Shown in pieces: positions 54,235-63,009 of a DNA stretch of 64,000 nucleotides; the first letter of the stretch is position 1; every line of letters starts with the position of its first letter. The position numbers were made by a program, and so were the translations under genes. Location of the stretch: assembly GCA_964019425.1 (NCBI GenBank), contig OZ025785.1, positions 891,501 through 955,500 on the forward strand. Direction: 5' to 3'. Below the pieces are notes generated by a model. It searched no databases and was not told the DNA's origin. It saw only the letters and a program-made list of their open reading frames with translations. This DNA comes from Flectonema sp. DT1601. Lineage: Eukaryota; Euglenozoa; Diplonemea; Diplonemida; Diplonemidae.

Positions 54235-54666
54235 CGAATTAGATTCAGGCTACTCTGAACAGAATGCATCCATAGTAAAGTCACATTAAGTGTAACAAAA
54301 TACCCGCCGATCAAATCAGTAGGAAGGACGCATTATAAATCAGGCTGCCTTCTACACAGAAGTCAACTCTCCCTTAGCGGTACAGTAGTTATTTAATAAT
54401 AGGATCGGACAACCTCACTTTTTACTTTTTTTATTCGAACTAAAAATCCTAATAAATGAAAGTGAGTGAGTTACGCTGCCGCAATTCTCTTTTTTATCAA
54501 ACAATTTGGAAATTCGTAGGTACTACAAAAAAAAACAGACGCAAAAAATATTGATTTACTTCTTATTCAAAATGGGGGATGTGAGTGAAGGAATTATTTC
54601 TTTAATTTCACTGGTACGTTTCGACTTGTGTAGTAGTAAGAAATAACAAACGGAAGGAAGAAAACG

Positions 54667-54771
54667 ATTCAAATAAAGCCTTTTCTTTTCTTTTCTTTTT
54701 TTTTGTTGATCGCAGACAGTATTAAATAAATGGCTATTAATCTGATCGGTGCAAAGAAAGAGAAAAAAAAA
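54667..54771 (+). repeat. Poly(A)-tailed dispersed repeat, copy 4 (internally deleted)
   Basis: It starts attcaaataaagcctt and keeps ttgttgatcgcagacagt, then jumps to aaataaatggctattaatctg, then to atcggtgcaaag and an A-rich tail. The order of blocks matches copy 2 with two internal gaps. Confidence 0.6.
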
Positions 54772-55067
54772 TGAATCAATCACAGCGATGGTTAAGCTTA
54801 AACATGTCAACAATGTTAGCTATGTAGTACGGCTCAAGACTCAAGCGCATTTGTGTGTTTTTTTTTTTGTTTTTCAAAAAAGAGCTAAATAACGTTTTTT
54901 GACGATAAACACACAAGACAACAAGCTACTTTTACAAATGAAATTCATCACTAAGTCTGACAACTGATATTTAATATTTCTACCTCATAAAAGTAGACAA
55001 CTTAGAGAAGAAATAAAATCTCATTTCATTAACATGTTTCTCAATACACACACAAGTGATCGACAAT

Positions 55068-56654
55068 CTATTCTGCTTTCATAGGTAACCTTCTTACTTT
55101 GGTACGGGGTGAACATCCCCGTGGCGATGGAACATGAGAACCAAAAGTAGTAGAACGACGTCGAGATGATATGGAACTCTCAGGAGGTGATGAGGTGGGT
55201 GACGGTCCACTAATACGACGTCGTGGCTGAGTGGAACCTTCAGAACGAGGAGATGATGCGGGAGACACGCTACTGACACGACGTCTCTGTTGAATTAGAT
55301 CTCTCTTACAAGTGATCCCATCTGACTCAAGTGATTGACGAGTTCTATGACAAGCAGGTACTGGAGATGATGTTCTTTCTTCACTACTTTGAGATGAACT
55401 GCTAGACTTACGACTGACTCCATCCGATCCGGTCGAAGCCAAACTAACTCTCTTTCGAGATATCGGTGCACTCCCTCCTCTAGCAAGGGAGACACCAGAA
55501 CATCGTTTTTGTCCTTTATACTGCCAATGGTCTTTGTAAGGGAAACTTGCTGGAGAAAGCTCTGTTGAGATTCTCTTCTCTCCAGAAACAACATTCAATG
55601 GTGCAGTGTTAGGACTATTAATAGCGTCATCATCTGTGAACTGTTGATACTCAGATTCGTGTCCATACTTTATTAACCATTCACCCCATTGTCTTTCTAC
55701 AAGTTTCATGGAATACGTGAACTCGTACCTACCAGCGGATACAATCTTCTGTAGTTCTGAGACCTTCGCAGCATATTTTATAGGACAGCAGTGAGGACAC
55801 CAAACGTCTACAAAGCTGAAGATTCCTTCGAAGAAAGCCTCGTATCCCATAAAGAATTCACCATTGCTTTCACTATCCCAATCATCATCAAGAAGAGATA
55901 CTGCTGAGTGTCTTTCTTCTTCAGGAATTAGTTTATCGAGGAAGCGAAGACCCATCCATTGATATATCTGTCTATCAATGTAGTCTTCATATGGCGATGG
56001 ACACTTTGCTAAAGCTTTCCACAAGTTTTGAATAGACTGCGTTACTTGTGAATCTTGTTTCAGTCCTTTTCGTTTAGCCAACGCATCGGGGTTTGTGAAT
56101 TCTGGGTTCCCCTGATTACGATATGAAACTTTACCGGCATCAGCTTCTGATAGTGTACACCTAATACCTTCTCTTTTAATAGCTCTGATAGTGTCAGTGT
56201 CACAATTATCACCTAACCCGTTGATAGTTGCCTGAGAAGAAGCAGCCCATCGGAATATACGTCTGGATAATTTTGGTCTAATCCCCAGTAGTGCGCAGTA
56301 TTGAACCATAGCGTCACTTCGTAGTGCTTGTTCTTCTGAACACAGGAGAGCAACTTGCCAGAATCGAAGCTTTGCTCCATCAGGAAGAGGAATTAGTTTC
56401 ATTGTGTCTAATGTAGGCTCTGATCTACTCCTCCTCCTCACTGGATTTGGAAGTGCTACGGAAGTTCGTTTTGGTCGAGGTAATGGGCTTACTGGAGCGC
56501 ATCCAAATCGACTAACTCTCCTACCTGTTGGTAGTCTTGGTGTTGTTGATACTGATGCTTCTGATCTTTTATTTACTGAAGGTGGTCCTGTTTCTGGTTT
56601 GGCAACAGATGGAGCAACTGGTGTTACAATTGGTTTTGAGCCGCATACCAACAT
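55068..56654 (-). CDS. Helical protein with Ser/Arg-rich tail (528 residues), unknown
   Basis: A single exon from the ATG at 56654. The ATG 17 codons upstream is rejected, because a TTTTTTCTCACAATAG acceptor-like site (AG at 56671-56672) lies between them. Residues 1-80 are Pro/Arg-rich and disordered. About 90-340 is a structured helical domain: LRFWQVALLCSEEQALRSDA, then YEDYIDRQIYQWMGLRFLDK, then ESNGEFFMGYEAFFEGIFSF and VDVWCPHCCPIKYAAKVSEL. The acidic D-D-x-D...F-x-E-S-I/F-x-F-x-D-x-W pattern recurs in uncharacterised ciliate and flagellate proteins, as far as I recall. The last 130 residues are Ser/Arg repeats (VSLASTGSDGVSRKSSSSSQ, RRRISGPSPTSS), likely a phosphorylated tail. Confidence 0.65.
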   Translation of the reverse strand: MLVCGSKPIVTPVAPSVAKPETGPPSVNKRSEASVSTTPRLPTGRRVSRFGCAPVSPLPRPKRTSVALPNPVRRRSRSEPTLDTMKLIPLPDGAKLRFWQVALLCSEEQALRSDAMVQYCALLGIRPKLSRRIFRWAASSQATINGLGDNCDTDTIRAIKREGIRCTLSEADAGKVSYRNQGNPEFTNPDALAKRKGLKQDSQVTQSIQNLWKALAKCPSPYEDYIDRQIYQWMGLRFLDKLIPEEERHSAVSLLDDDWDSESNGEFFMGYEAFFEGIFSFVDVWCPHCCPIKYAAKVSELQKIVSAGRYEFTYSMKLVERQWGEWLIKYGHESEYQQFTDDDAINSPNTAPLNVVSGEKRISTELSPASFPYKDHWQYKGQKRCSGVSLARGGSAPISRKRVSLASTGSDGVSRKSSSSSQSSEERTSSPVPACHRTRQSLESDGITCKRDLIQQRRRVSSVSPASSPRSEGSTQPRRRISGPSPTSSPPESSISSRRRSTTFGSHVPSPRGCSPRTKVRRLPMKAE

Positions 56655-57569
56655 ATCCACAATCGGATATCTATTGTGAGAAAAAACATAATTATATATT
56701 GACACTACCGGATGTTAATATAAACTCTCTCATACGACGATGTGTGGATCTCTTTTTGTTCGGCTGTTTATTAGAATTACTTATTAATTTTATTTTGACA
56801 AATCCGCAAAAAGAATTAAAAGAAAAAAATAATTTGATCGCAAATAAAGAAAATCGAGAGGAAGTTAATGAACGGGGGGGGTGTACACAACGTGCAAGAA
56901 ACGCCGACAGAGAAAAAATATTCCCTCTTCGCACATGGAGGGAAGCGAAGGAACATAAATTGCGGGCGTAATAGTGACTTAAGTACACAAGAGAAAGCGA
57001 ATGGGAATTTACTTGTTGTTTTCCTCCAGTTTAACGGAAGAAAAAGAAATCTGCGAATCAAACAAAATCGGGAAGGGGAAGAAAGTCTCTTAGGCTGATC
57101 CAATTTTAAAAATAAAAGAGGTCTATAATAATTAACTTGGAGACTGAGAATCAGTGAAACAGAAACTACGTTCGGAGAGAACGTCATAAAAATAAAAATA
57201 AAAAGTGATGTATTATATCACTGTACGTAAAATATTTTTAGCCTTTCCGTGGTAAGGTCTAGCTATTTGTGTTTTTTTTTTTTTTTTTTTTTTTCTTTTT
57301 TTAATGTCAAATTTTATCTTCGCAAGGGAACATATTGGAATAGTGAGAAGCGAAAACACGCAGCAAAGATTCGTTTCAACAAAAAAAAAAAAAAAAAAAA
57401 TTAGATAAATTAGATAAATAAATAAATAAATAAATAAATAAAGGGCGTATAAAACAAAAGTGGCAAAAAAGTGGCAAAAGCATGCAAATAAATACAGGAG
57501 TTAGATCGATGTGGTTTTTGTTCTTTTTTTTGTTTCCAAAAAAAAAAGGGCTGAGATCGTAGAAATCAT
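56655..57569. other. Intergenic region with AAAT microsatellite and T-tract
   Basis: About 915 nt. It has an AAAT microsatellite at 57413-57442, a T-run near 57270-57294 and an A-run near 57381-57400. The frames of up to 147 codons that enter it from 56528 onward have no support. Confidence 0.5.
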
Positions 57570-59402
57570 CTAGTTACGAATGGCATTGTGAAAGAAGGCA
57601 GCAGTTCCTTCTGGAAGAGTGCATTCACGAGCGAATGAGGGGTCATGAATCCATCCGTTACTGTGGTAGAACTTTTCATTCTGCTCCCATGTTGCGGTTG
57701 ATGCCGATGGAGAGTCCTGATCACGCTTTAGCTTGAAATAGTCATAAGGAGCTGCTGCGTTTGGCTCCTCCTTATCAACCTTGATCCGTGTGTTTACCAA
57801 ATGACCTAACGCAGTTAAACTATCAGCCTGATCCCAATGACCATCAAGGGTCACTCTCAAGTGAAGAATCTGTTTTAGTTCACCATTCTCATAAGCTTTG
57901 ATAACTGGATGAATATTAATACCACAAGCAGTGTGCTTCTGTGGGGTCACAATATCCCATGAGCTTGGATCCTCACCTTCCATGTAGTGTTTGTCACCAA
58001 ACGCAAATTGTAAGGTGAAAGCAAATTGTGATTTCTTCACCAAATGAGCAGCATCTGGACTGTCATGTACCCAAGAGCAACGAAGCTCATTGTGGTACTT
58101 TACAACTCCCTCATTAATAGTAACCACATCTTGCATGAATGAAAACATTTGCCACAATCCACTGCTGTGGCTGGCTCTCATGCTGAGATGCTTTGCGATG
58201 GCTGCTGGTGAGTTTTCCAAGACCGTGTGTGGTAGTTCCTTTTGGAAATATTTGTTTTCCAAAACGTTGAATAATGTTCTCACGTTGTACCTAAATCCGT
58301 GAATAAATCCACTAGCCGACTGTGGGTCACAGGCTTGCATAGAAGTTCCCATAAAGTAAAGTTCAGTGTTGGTGGTTGACTCCCATGAGTCGGTCAACTT
58401 TGCCAGACGTTCTTCTTTTACAGTTTCGAATGAGTTAATACCTTCCCCGAACATTTCAGGTAGGATGTATTTCCATCCGCAGCAACGAATAACTTCATCG
58501 GCGATGAAGTCGAATTCCTGACCTTCCCTTGCCCTCACTGTGACGCAGTATTTAAACTTTCCAATTGACCCATCCCTTCCACAGTTTCCTGAGGCACTTG
58601 GAGATGCTTCGCTGTCGTTTTCAGCAATCTTACGAGCTCTTACTGGTTGCCAGTTTTCAATGCTGTGGTTGGATTTTAATCTTACTAAATCAAGAAAGTT
58701 GTTGTTAACAGCTCTCAAATGACCAACAAAGTGAGTGTTCCAAGCATGTCTAATTGGTGTTCTGTTTACCATCACAAGATTGGCAGCGTGACTTGAAAGA
58801 TGATCGGCAACTTCGAAAGCAGAGTTTCCCTTTCCAATAATCAAAACCTTCTTTCTAGCGTAGTCCATTTGGTCGATGGAATGACTGCTGTAGGATGGCA
58901 TGTCTTCGAGCCCTGGAATGTCTGGACAGTTTTCTTTCATTGCACCAGTCGCCATCAAAAGAACTTTTGTTTTATAAACGACGCCGTTGCTGTCAGTGAC
59001 GGTGTAGATGTTGTCAGCATTTCTCTCAACTTTTGAAACAGTTGTTTCAAACTTGATGTGCTGTAAGAGATCTAATTTATCAGCGAAGTCACTCATGTAC
59101 TGAACAAGTGCAGTGTTTGAAGGAAAGATCTCCTGAGAATAATTCCTAAATAGAAGCTCACTACTGTCAGACAACAAAGAGTTCCAGTCGTGTCTCAGAT
59201 TGTAATCCTTGTCCTGACAGGTGTTGTACAACTTGTTAATAGAAATTAATTTTCCGTGTCTTGGCTGGTTCAAATAAAAGCTTCCAACAACTTTTGATGA
59301 TTCCAACGTAATGAACTTCCTACCTGCTTGCTTCATAAATAATGTCATTTGAACACCGGCAGGACCGGCTCCTACAATCAAATAGTCGAGAATTTCAGAC
59401 AT
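57570..59402 (-). CDS. FAD-dependent oxidoreductase, FOXRED2-like (610 residues)
   Basis: A single exon. It has the FAD motif DYLIVGAGPAGVQMTLFMKQ, then the family-specific RHGKLISINKLYNT, YNLRHDWNSLLSD and LLFRNYSQEIFPS, VLLMATGAM, a second Rossmann motif VLIIGKGNSAFEVADHLSS, and VGHLRAVNNNFLDLVRLKS. This order and wording match FOXRED2, an ER-lumen flavoprotein of protein degradation. The ATG at 59402 is used; TTACATTCAACAG lies 22 nt upstream. An in-frame ATG at 59465 would add YFVILCFYITFNSIL, a possible signal peptide, but another ATG out of frame would then precede it. There is no KDEL-like end (NAIRN), so an ER location is uncertain. The C-terminal 150 residues are less conserved. Confidence 0.8.
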   Translation of the reverse strand: MSEILDYLIVGAGPAGVQMTLFMKQAGRKFITLESSKVVGSFYLNQPRHGKLISINKLYNTCQDKDYNLRHDWNSLLSDSSELLFRNYSQEIFPSNTALVQYMSDFADKLDLLQHIKFETTVSKVERNADNIYTVTDSNGVVYKTKVLLMATGAMKENCPDIPGLEDMPSYSSHSIDQMDYARKKVLIIGKGNSAFEVADHLSSHAANLVMVNRTPIRHAWNTHFVGHLRAVNNNFLDLVRLKSNHSIENWQPVRARKIAENDSEASPSASGNCGRDGSIGKFKYCVTVRAREGQEFDFIADEVIRCCGWKYILPEMFGEGINSFETVKEERLAKLTDSWESTTNTELYFMGTSMQACDPQSASGFIHGFRYNVRTLFNVLENKYFQKELPHTVLENSPAAIAKHLSMRASHSSGLWQMFSFMQDVVTINEGVVKYHNELRCSWVHDSPDAAHLVKKSQFAFTLQFAFGDKHYMEGEDPSSWDIVTPQKHTACGINIHPVIKAYENGELKQILHLRVTLDGHWDQADSLTALGHLVNTRIKVDKEEPNAAAPYDYFKLKRDQDSPSASTATWEQNEKFYHSNGWIHDPSFARECTLPEGTAAFFHNAIRN

Positions 59403-59786
59403 GTTTAGTTTTGTTTGTAAAATACTGTTGAATGTAATATAAAAACACAAAATAACAAAATACATATGAAAGACGTACTGACTGCGCACATCCTGTTGAA
59501 CAAAGTAAATAACAAAAACAATCTAACCAATAAAGTCAATTAGCACACGACCCGCAAGCTCTCTGAAGAGAAATGCGAGTCACAACAGAGCAACAGCGGG
59601 CATCAGTCAAAGGTGTCGGCGATAAAAAAATAAATAAATAAAAAACAGATACAATGACGGTTTTGAGAGTAAAAAAAAACATGTCAATAAGCTGATAATA
59701 AGGCTGGCATAGTTAATCTATATAATGCATTGATACCTAATTTTTTTTAAAATTAAATCTTTTACTGGTAAGCAAGAAGATTATTT
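59403..59786. other. Intergenic region
   Basis: About 385 nt. It carries the acceptor-like tracts of the FOXRED2-like gene (one near 59424, another near 59495) and AT-rich filler. Nothing else is seen. Confidence 0.5.
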
Positions 59787-60815
59787 TTAATCTGATTCAA
59801 TGAAGACAAGTCCAAGATCCCTGTCTTCACCATATTCTTCATCATCGTTATCTTCATCAAGGTATTCAGTATCGTCTAAAACATTATTAAGATCTCTTCG
59901 GTAGTTACTTGAAAAGTTAACTCCAATGTGAATGTGAGCTGCTATTTTCCAAAGAGCAAAAGGCTTAACAGCTCTAAACGGAAGGCTTACTGCCGAACGA
60001 ATACCAAACTTTAAACAATAGTCAAACAAGTAATGAAATATCGTAAGGTGAGGAACTCCTGATGCCATCACTGCAAATAACGTGTCAGTAACAAGTAAGA
60101 CGGGGAGGCATATAAACCCTGAAGGAGATAGTGTTTTGTCAGCAACGTAATGATTAACTAATCGATTCGCTAATAATGATCCAAGTCCTTTGAAGTATCC
60201 CCATATTCCATGTTCAACGATGGGATCAACAACTGGTCCAAGCCATGTTCCTGATCCAACTGAACCAGCTGATCGTACCGTACAAACCCTAAATGGACAT
60301 GTTATGATTTCAAGTAAACTTGTACTACACAAGAATGAGAGTGTTGCAATTACAGTCATGTCTTGTTGAGATACAGACCTCCATCCATGTTCTGGAAAAA
60401 ATATCTCAGTAGTCCAATTAAATAAAGTATTCTTAATAGTTAGTTGCATTAATGAAGTTATCAAAGGATATTGAACTCCTCTCCATAATGATAACAGCGA
60501 TGGTTCTGTTGCTGATTTCCAAGTTTCTGTGAGAGTTCCACCATGAAGCTGCTGTATTGTTTTCATTCTAAGTAGCGGATGAATTATAAAAGTTGCTACT
60601 GCTGCTTCAGCTAAGGCACATGCAGTGACAACAATCATGGTATCATGACGTTCTTCAGCCTGTTCATTTTCCTCTTGCCGTTCCAATCTTGTTCTTGCGT
60701 TTTCTAACGATCCCTCAGTTCGTAGGATGTGAAGCAACACGCTGTCAGGTAGCTCAAAGTCCTCACGAAGTTCTTCAACGTCGACAGCCTCATCTTCTGT
60801 CATTCCGACGTCCAT
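59787..60815 (-). CDS. Degenerate mitochondrial-carrier-like protein with UBA/CUE-like N-terminus
   Basis: A single exon of 342 residues. Residues 5-50 (VDVEELREDFELPDSVLLHI then LENARTRLERQEE) look like a three-helix UBA/CUE ubiquitin-binding domain. Residues 58-310 have six weak hydrophobic helices in carrier-like halves: FIIHPLLRMKTIQQLHG carries the P-x-x-x-x-K of motif PX[DE]XX[KR] with Leu for the acidic residue; LEIITCPFRVCTVRSAGSVG carries P-F-R-V-x-T-V-R, and GSGTWLGPVV leads to GIWGYFKGLGSLLANR (W-x-G...G). The loss of acidic residues is typical of MTCH-like outer-membrane insertases rather than transporters. The C-terminus is acidic (EYLDEDNDDEEYGED). Its role is inference. Confidence 0.6.
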   Translation of the reverse strand: MDVGMTEDEAVDVEELREDFELPDSVLLHILRTEGSLENARTRLERQEENEQAEERHDTMIVVTACALAEAAVATFIIHPLLRMKTIQQLHGGTLTETWKSATEPSLLSLWRGVQYPLITSLMQLTIKNTLFNWTTEIFFPEHGWRSVSQQDMTVIATLSFLCSTSLLEIITCPFRVCTVRSAGSVGSGTWLGPVVDPIVEHGIWGYFKGLGSLLANRLVNHYVADKTLSPSGFICLPVLLVTDTLFAVMASGVPHLTIFHYLFDYCLKFGIRSAVSLPFRAVKPFALWKIAAHIHIGVNFSSNYRRDLNNVLDDTEYLDEDNDDEEYGEDRDLGLVFIESD

Positions 60816-60981
60816 TTTATTTTTTTTATTTTTTTTTTTTTGTAAAAATATATATTTCTGTCGTAATAAAATCGATAAAAGTTAATTTTGAATTCTACAA
60901 AAAAAAAGTAAAGCTTACCACGTTATTGTTAAGAAAGGTGTAAATCGATTCGTTTATTTAATAAGTCTGAAAAAAAAAACT

Positions 60982-61001
60982 AGAGAGAGAGAGAGAGAGA
61001 G
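60982..61001 (+). repeat. GA dinucleotide microsatellite
   Basis: A run of about ten GA units, seen directly, in the 190-nt gap just downstream of the methyltransferase-like gene's stop codon. Confidence 0.85.
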
Positions 61002-61008
61002 ATCCAAC

Positions 61009-61662
61009 TCAACACTTTATAATCCAAGATCTGAAAGCAACACCATTCCACGTTGGCATCTCTTTTGTAATGAACACGTCCCTTCCAACAGATTCCGCGA
61101 AGAGTTCTACAGCAACTCGAGGACCTCCAATGTGTGTTGTTCCGTCTGGTTGAACCATCCAATTAAGACCTGTCTTGGTAACCTCTGCTGCTGATAGAAA
61201 ATTATAACCAGAAATAATTCCTCCTGATCGACACTTTGACCAGTATTGTTTTAGGAGAGATTGGGTGGTGATGAAATCAGTCGGAGATGATAAATAAATA
61301 AAATCAAGAGAGTCGTTTTGAAACATCTCTGAAGACTCCAACGGAGGTTTCCTTCGAACAGAAACTTTGCTACCAAATTGAGACATTCGTTTTGTTATAA
61401 AATTGAATTCCTCATCATTTCCTTCCCAAGTATCAATCGCGTAGAATCTTTCTACCGACTTCCAAGATCGCAATAGTTTTTCTGTGAACGCTCCAGCTTG
61501 TGGACACAACTCAACACCCCTTCTGTAATCATCTAATTCAGCGAGGTCACCTAATCCATCGCGAGTTACCAAATACGCACTTGGAATTAACTGATGTGCC
61601 GGTACTGGAATATTTCCTAGTTTATTTATATGATACACATTATTACGAATCAAGGCTACCAT
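61009..61662 (-). CDS. Methyltransf_24-like domain protein with altered SAM motif (217 residues)
   Basis: The frame starts with ATG at 61662, one base after the stop of the upstream gene. The domain matches a class I methyltransferase type found in algae and protists: RRGVELCPQAGAFTEKLLRS, VERFYAIDTWEG, SLDFIYLSSPTDF, YWSKCRSGGIISGYNFL, VQPDGTTHIGG. Relatives have G-V-E-I-G-x-x-x-G for SAM and D-A-x-H-D-Y downstream. Here the first reads VELCPQAG and the second SSPTDF, so activity is doubtful. It may be the C-terminal half of the gene before it: a GTATGT donor lies at 61686, and acceptors at 61617 (CTAG) or 61605 (CCAG) both keep the frame. Neither ends AACAG, so two genes are drawn. Confidence 0.6.
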   Translation of the reverse strand: MVALIRNNVYHINKLGNIPVPAHQLIPSAYLVTRDGLGDLAELDDYRRGVELCPQAGAFTEKLLRSWKSVERFYAIDTWEGNDEEFNFITKRMSQFGSKVSVRRKPPLESSEMFQNDSLDFIYLSSPTDFITTQSLLKQYWSKCRSGGIISGYNFLSAAEVTKTGLNWMVQPDGTTHIGGPRVAVELFAESVGRDVFITKEMPTWNGVAFRSWIIKC

Positions 61663-61663
61663 G

Positions 61664-62803
61664 CTAACAAAAAGGGAAGTACATACCTGTGTACAGATAA
61701 TGACTCACTTTAGGCAAACTGGAAGCCACATACTTCGGACGAGAACATACAAAAAGAGGAAGACTGGCACCCTGCGCGTTATAAACGGTCGGGTTCGAGT
61801 CCTGGAGTAGGCGAAATTTTTTTCCATCTAAGAAAAAGAAGACTTCAGATAAGAGTAGTTTTCGCATTAGATTTTGAATAGCAGGATAATACGGAGGAGA
61901 GTTGGACTTAAAGTCAGAACTAGAATCATTGTGAAATAATGAACAGCGATTTGGATCAACTGTTTTCACAACAGAGTAGCAATGGTCAGTACCGACTGTC
62001 CAACCTGAAGAACAATCACCTTGACGCTTTAGGTAACAAACATAACCAGGTACAAGATCAGTAGCTGTGTGTGATTGTAACACTGTACTCTGAATGAGTA
62101 TTTTTGCTTTGTTGCCTGTGGCTATAGCAAAGTAGGCTCGCTGTCTCATTAGTAGATTTCTAACAATACTAACGTCCCGTTTATCAATAACTGAATCCGT
62201 GTTAGGACCAAACCTTGTTACACAATCCTCTCTGGGGCTTTTACTTACTCTGTAGCATAGTTGGCTTTCTCCGTGAACCCATCCAGCTCGGCATAGTGGG
62301 TATTCTGAGCTTCCAATTTCAGGAGTATTTTTACCATATCCCAAAACAAAATTCATGTTCAATTCCTGTATTAGTAATATTTTTGCTCCGATTTCCCCGG
62401 AAGACACCCGTCTGAACCGAATTTCATTTCCGTTTTTTTGTAATATATGGAGAGTGTCATCGTGGGGGGTTACATTCCAGGATAGAAGTGTTTTGTTGTT
62501 GAGGTACCATCCAGTCTGATCGTTTACAGAACCATTGGTAAGCAATTTAATAGTTCTTGTTGGATGAAGACCATCTATGCTCCACCATAGTTCTGTTCCT
62601 GTTAGGTCGTTGTTGAATAGTTCAATTTGATCTCTGTGTTGATGTAACACAAATCTATTTAATATCGGAAACACTGATTCAACAACAGGCTCAGCTAATG
62701 ATCTGACAGGTACATCAACATTACATGATTGCCACTCAAACATCGACAACACAACTACGCCGACCAGTGCAATTAGTAGAATGTTAGTTGCTCTGTATGC
62801 CAT
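61664..62803 (-). CDS. Membrane-anchored protein with two C-type-lectin-like modules (379 residues)
   Basis: A single frame. Residues 7-22 (NILLIALVGVVVLSMF) form a signal anchor. Residues 35-160 are beta-rich with W residues (ELWWSIDGLHP, GWYLNNKTLLSWN). Two Cys-rich modules follow: CRAGWVHGESQLCYRVSKSP...VPGYVCYLKR and CSSGWTVGTDHCYSVVKTVD...LPLFVCSRP, matching C-x-x-G-W...C-Y-x-V...C of C-type lectin-like domains, though the second half is divergent and calcium ligands are not clear. It is probably a glycan- or protein-binding surface or Golgi protein. It ends at TAG one base before the methyltransferase-like ATG. A short out-of-frame ATG at 62823 opens a 16-codon uORF overlapping the start. 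If spliced into the next frame, the product would be about 570 residues. Confidence 0.6.
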   Translation of the reverse strand: MAYRATNILLIALVGVVVLSMFEWQSCNVDVPVRSLAEPVVESVFPILNRFVLHQHRDQIELFNNDLTGTELWWSIDGLHPTRTIKLLTNGSVNDQTGWYLNNKTLLSWNVTPHDDTLHILQKNGNEIRFRRVSSGEIGAKILLIQELNMNFVLGYGKNTPEIGSSEYPLCRAGWVHGESQLCYRVSKSPREDCVTRFGPNTDSVIDKRDVSIVRNLLMRQRAYFAIATGNKAKILIQSTVLQSHTATDLVPGYVCYLKRQGDCSSGWTVGTDHCYSVVKTVDPNRCSLFHNDSSSDFKSNSPPYYPAIQNLMRKLLLSEVFFFLDGKKFRLLQDSNPTVYNAQGASLPLFVCSRPKYVASSLPKVSHYLYTGMYFPFC

Positions 62804-63009
62804 TTCAACACGGACTCAAACATAAAGGTGTATGCTGTGTAGGAAACTGTGCTTAGGAAAAGTTCTGTAGATTTTGAAGTATTTTTGCTAATATAGAATG
62901 TGGTCTCACGGTGTTCGATTAATTCATTGTAAAAAAAAAAAGAACAAAAATAAGAAAACATTTTTATATATTCGATGGAACAAACTGTTAATTCATTTTT
63001 GTTATTCTT

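Larger units (their letters stand above)
52225..55067. other. Repeat-rich intergenic region, 2.8 kb
   Basis: It contains the local 115-bp direct repeat (52235 onward), two copies of the poly(A)-tailed repeat (54087-54234 and 54667-54771), an ATT microsatellite at 53938-53955 and many homopolymers. The 106-codon plus-strand frame at 53043-53363 resembles no family and overlaps an open frame on the other strand; it is not called. Confidence 0.5.

Noticed and set aside
61780-61805. A tRNA T-arm-like string (cgggttcgagtcctg) on the plus strand
   Set aside because: It lies inside the lectin-like coding frame, its stem does not pair properly, and no acceptor, D or anticodon arm is found at the right distances.
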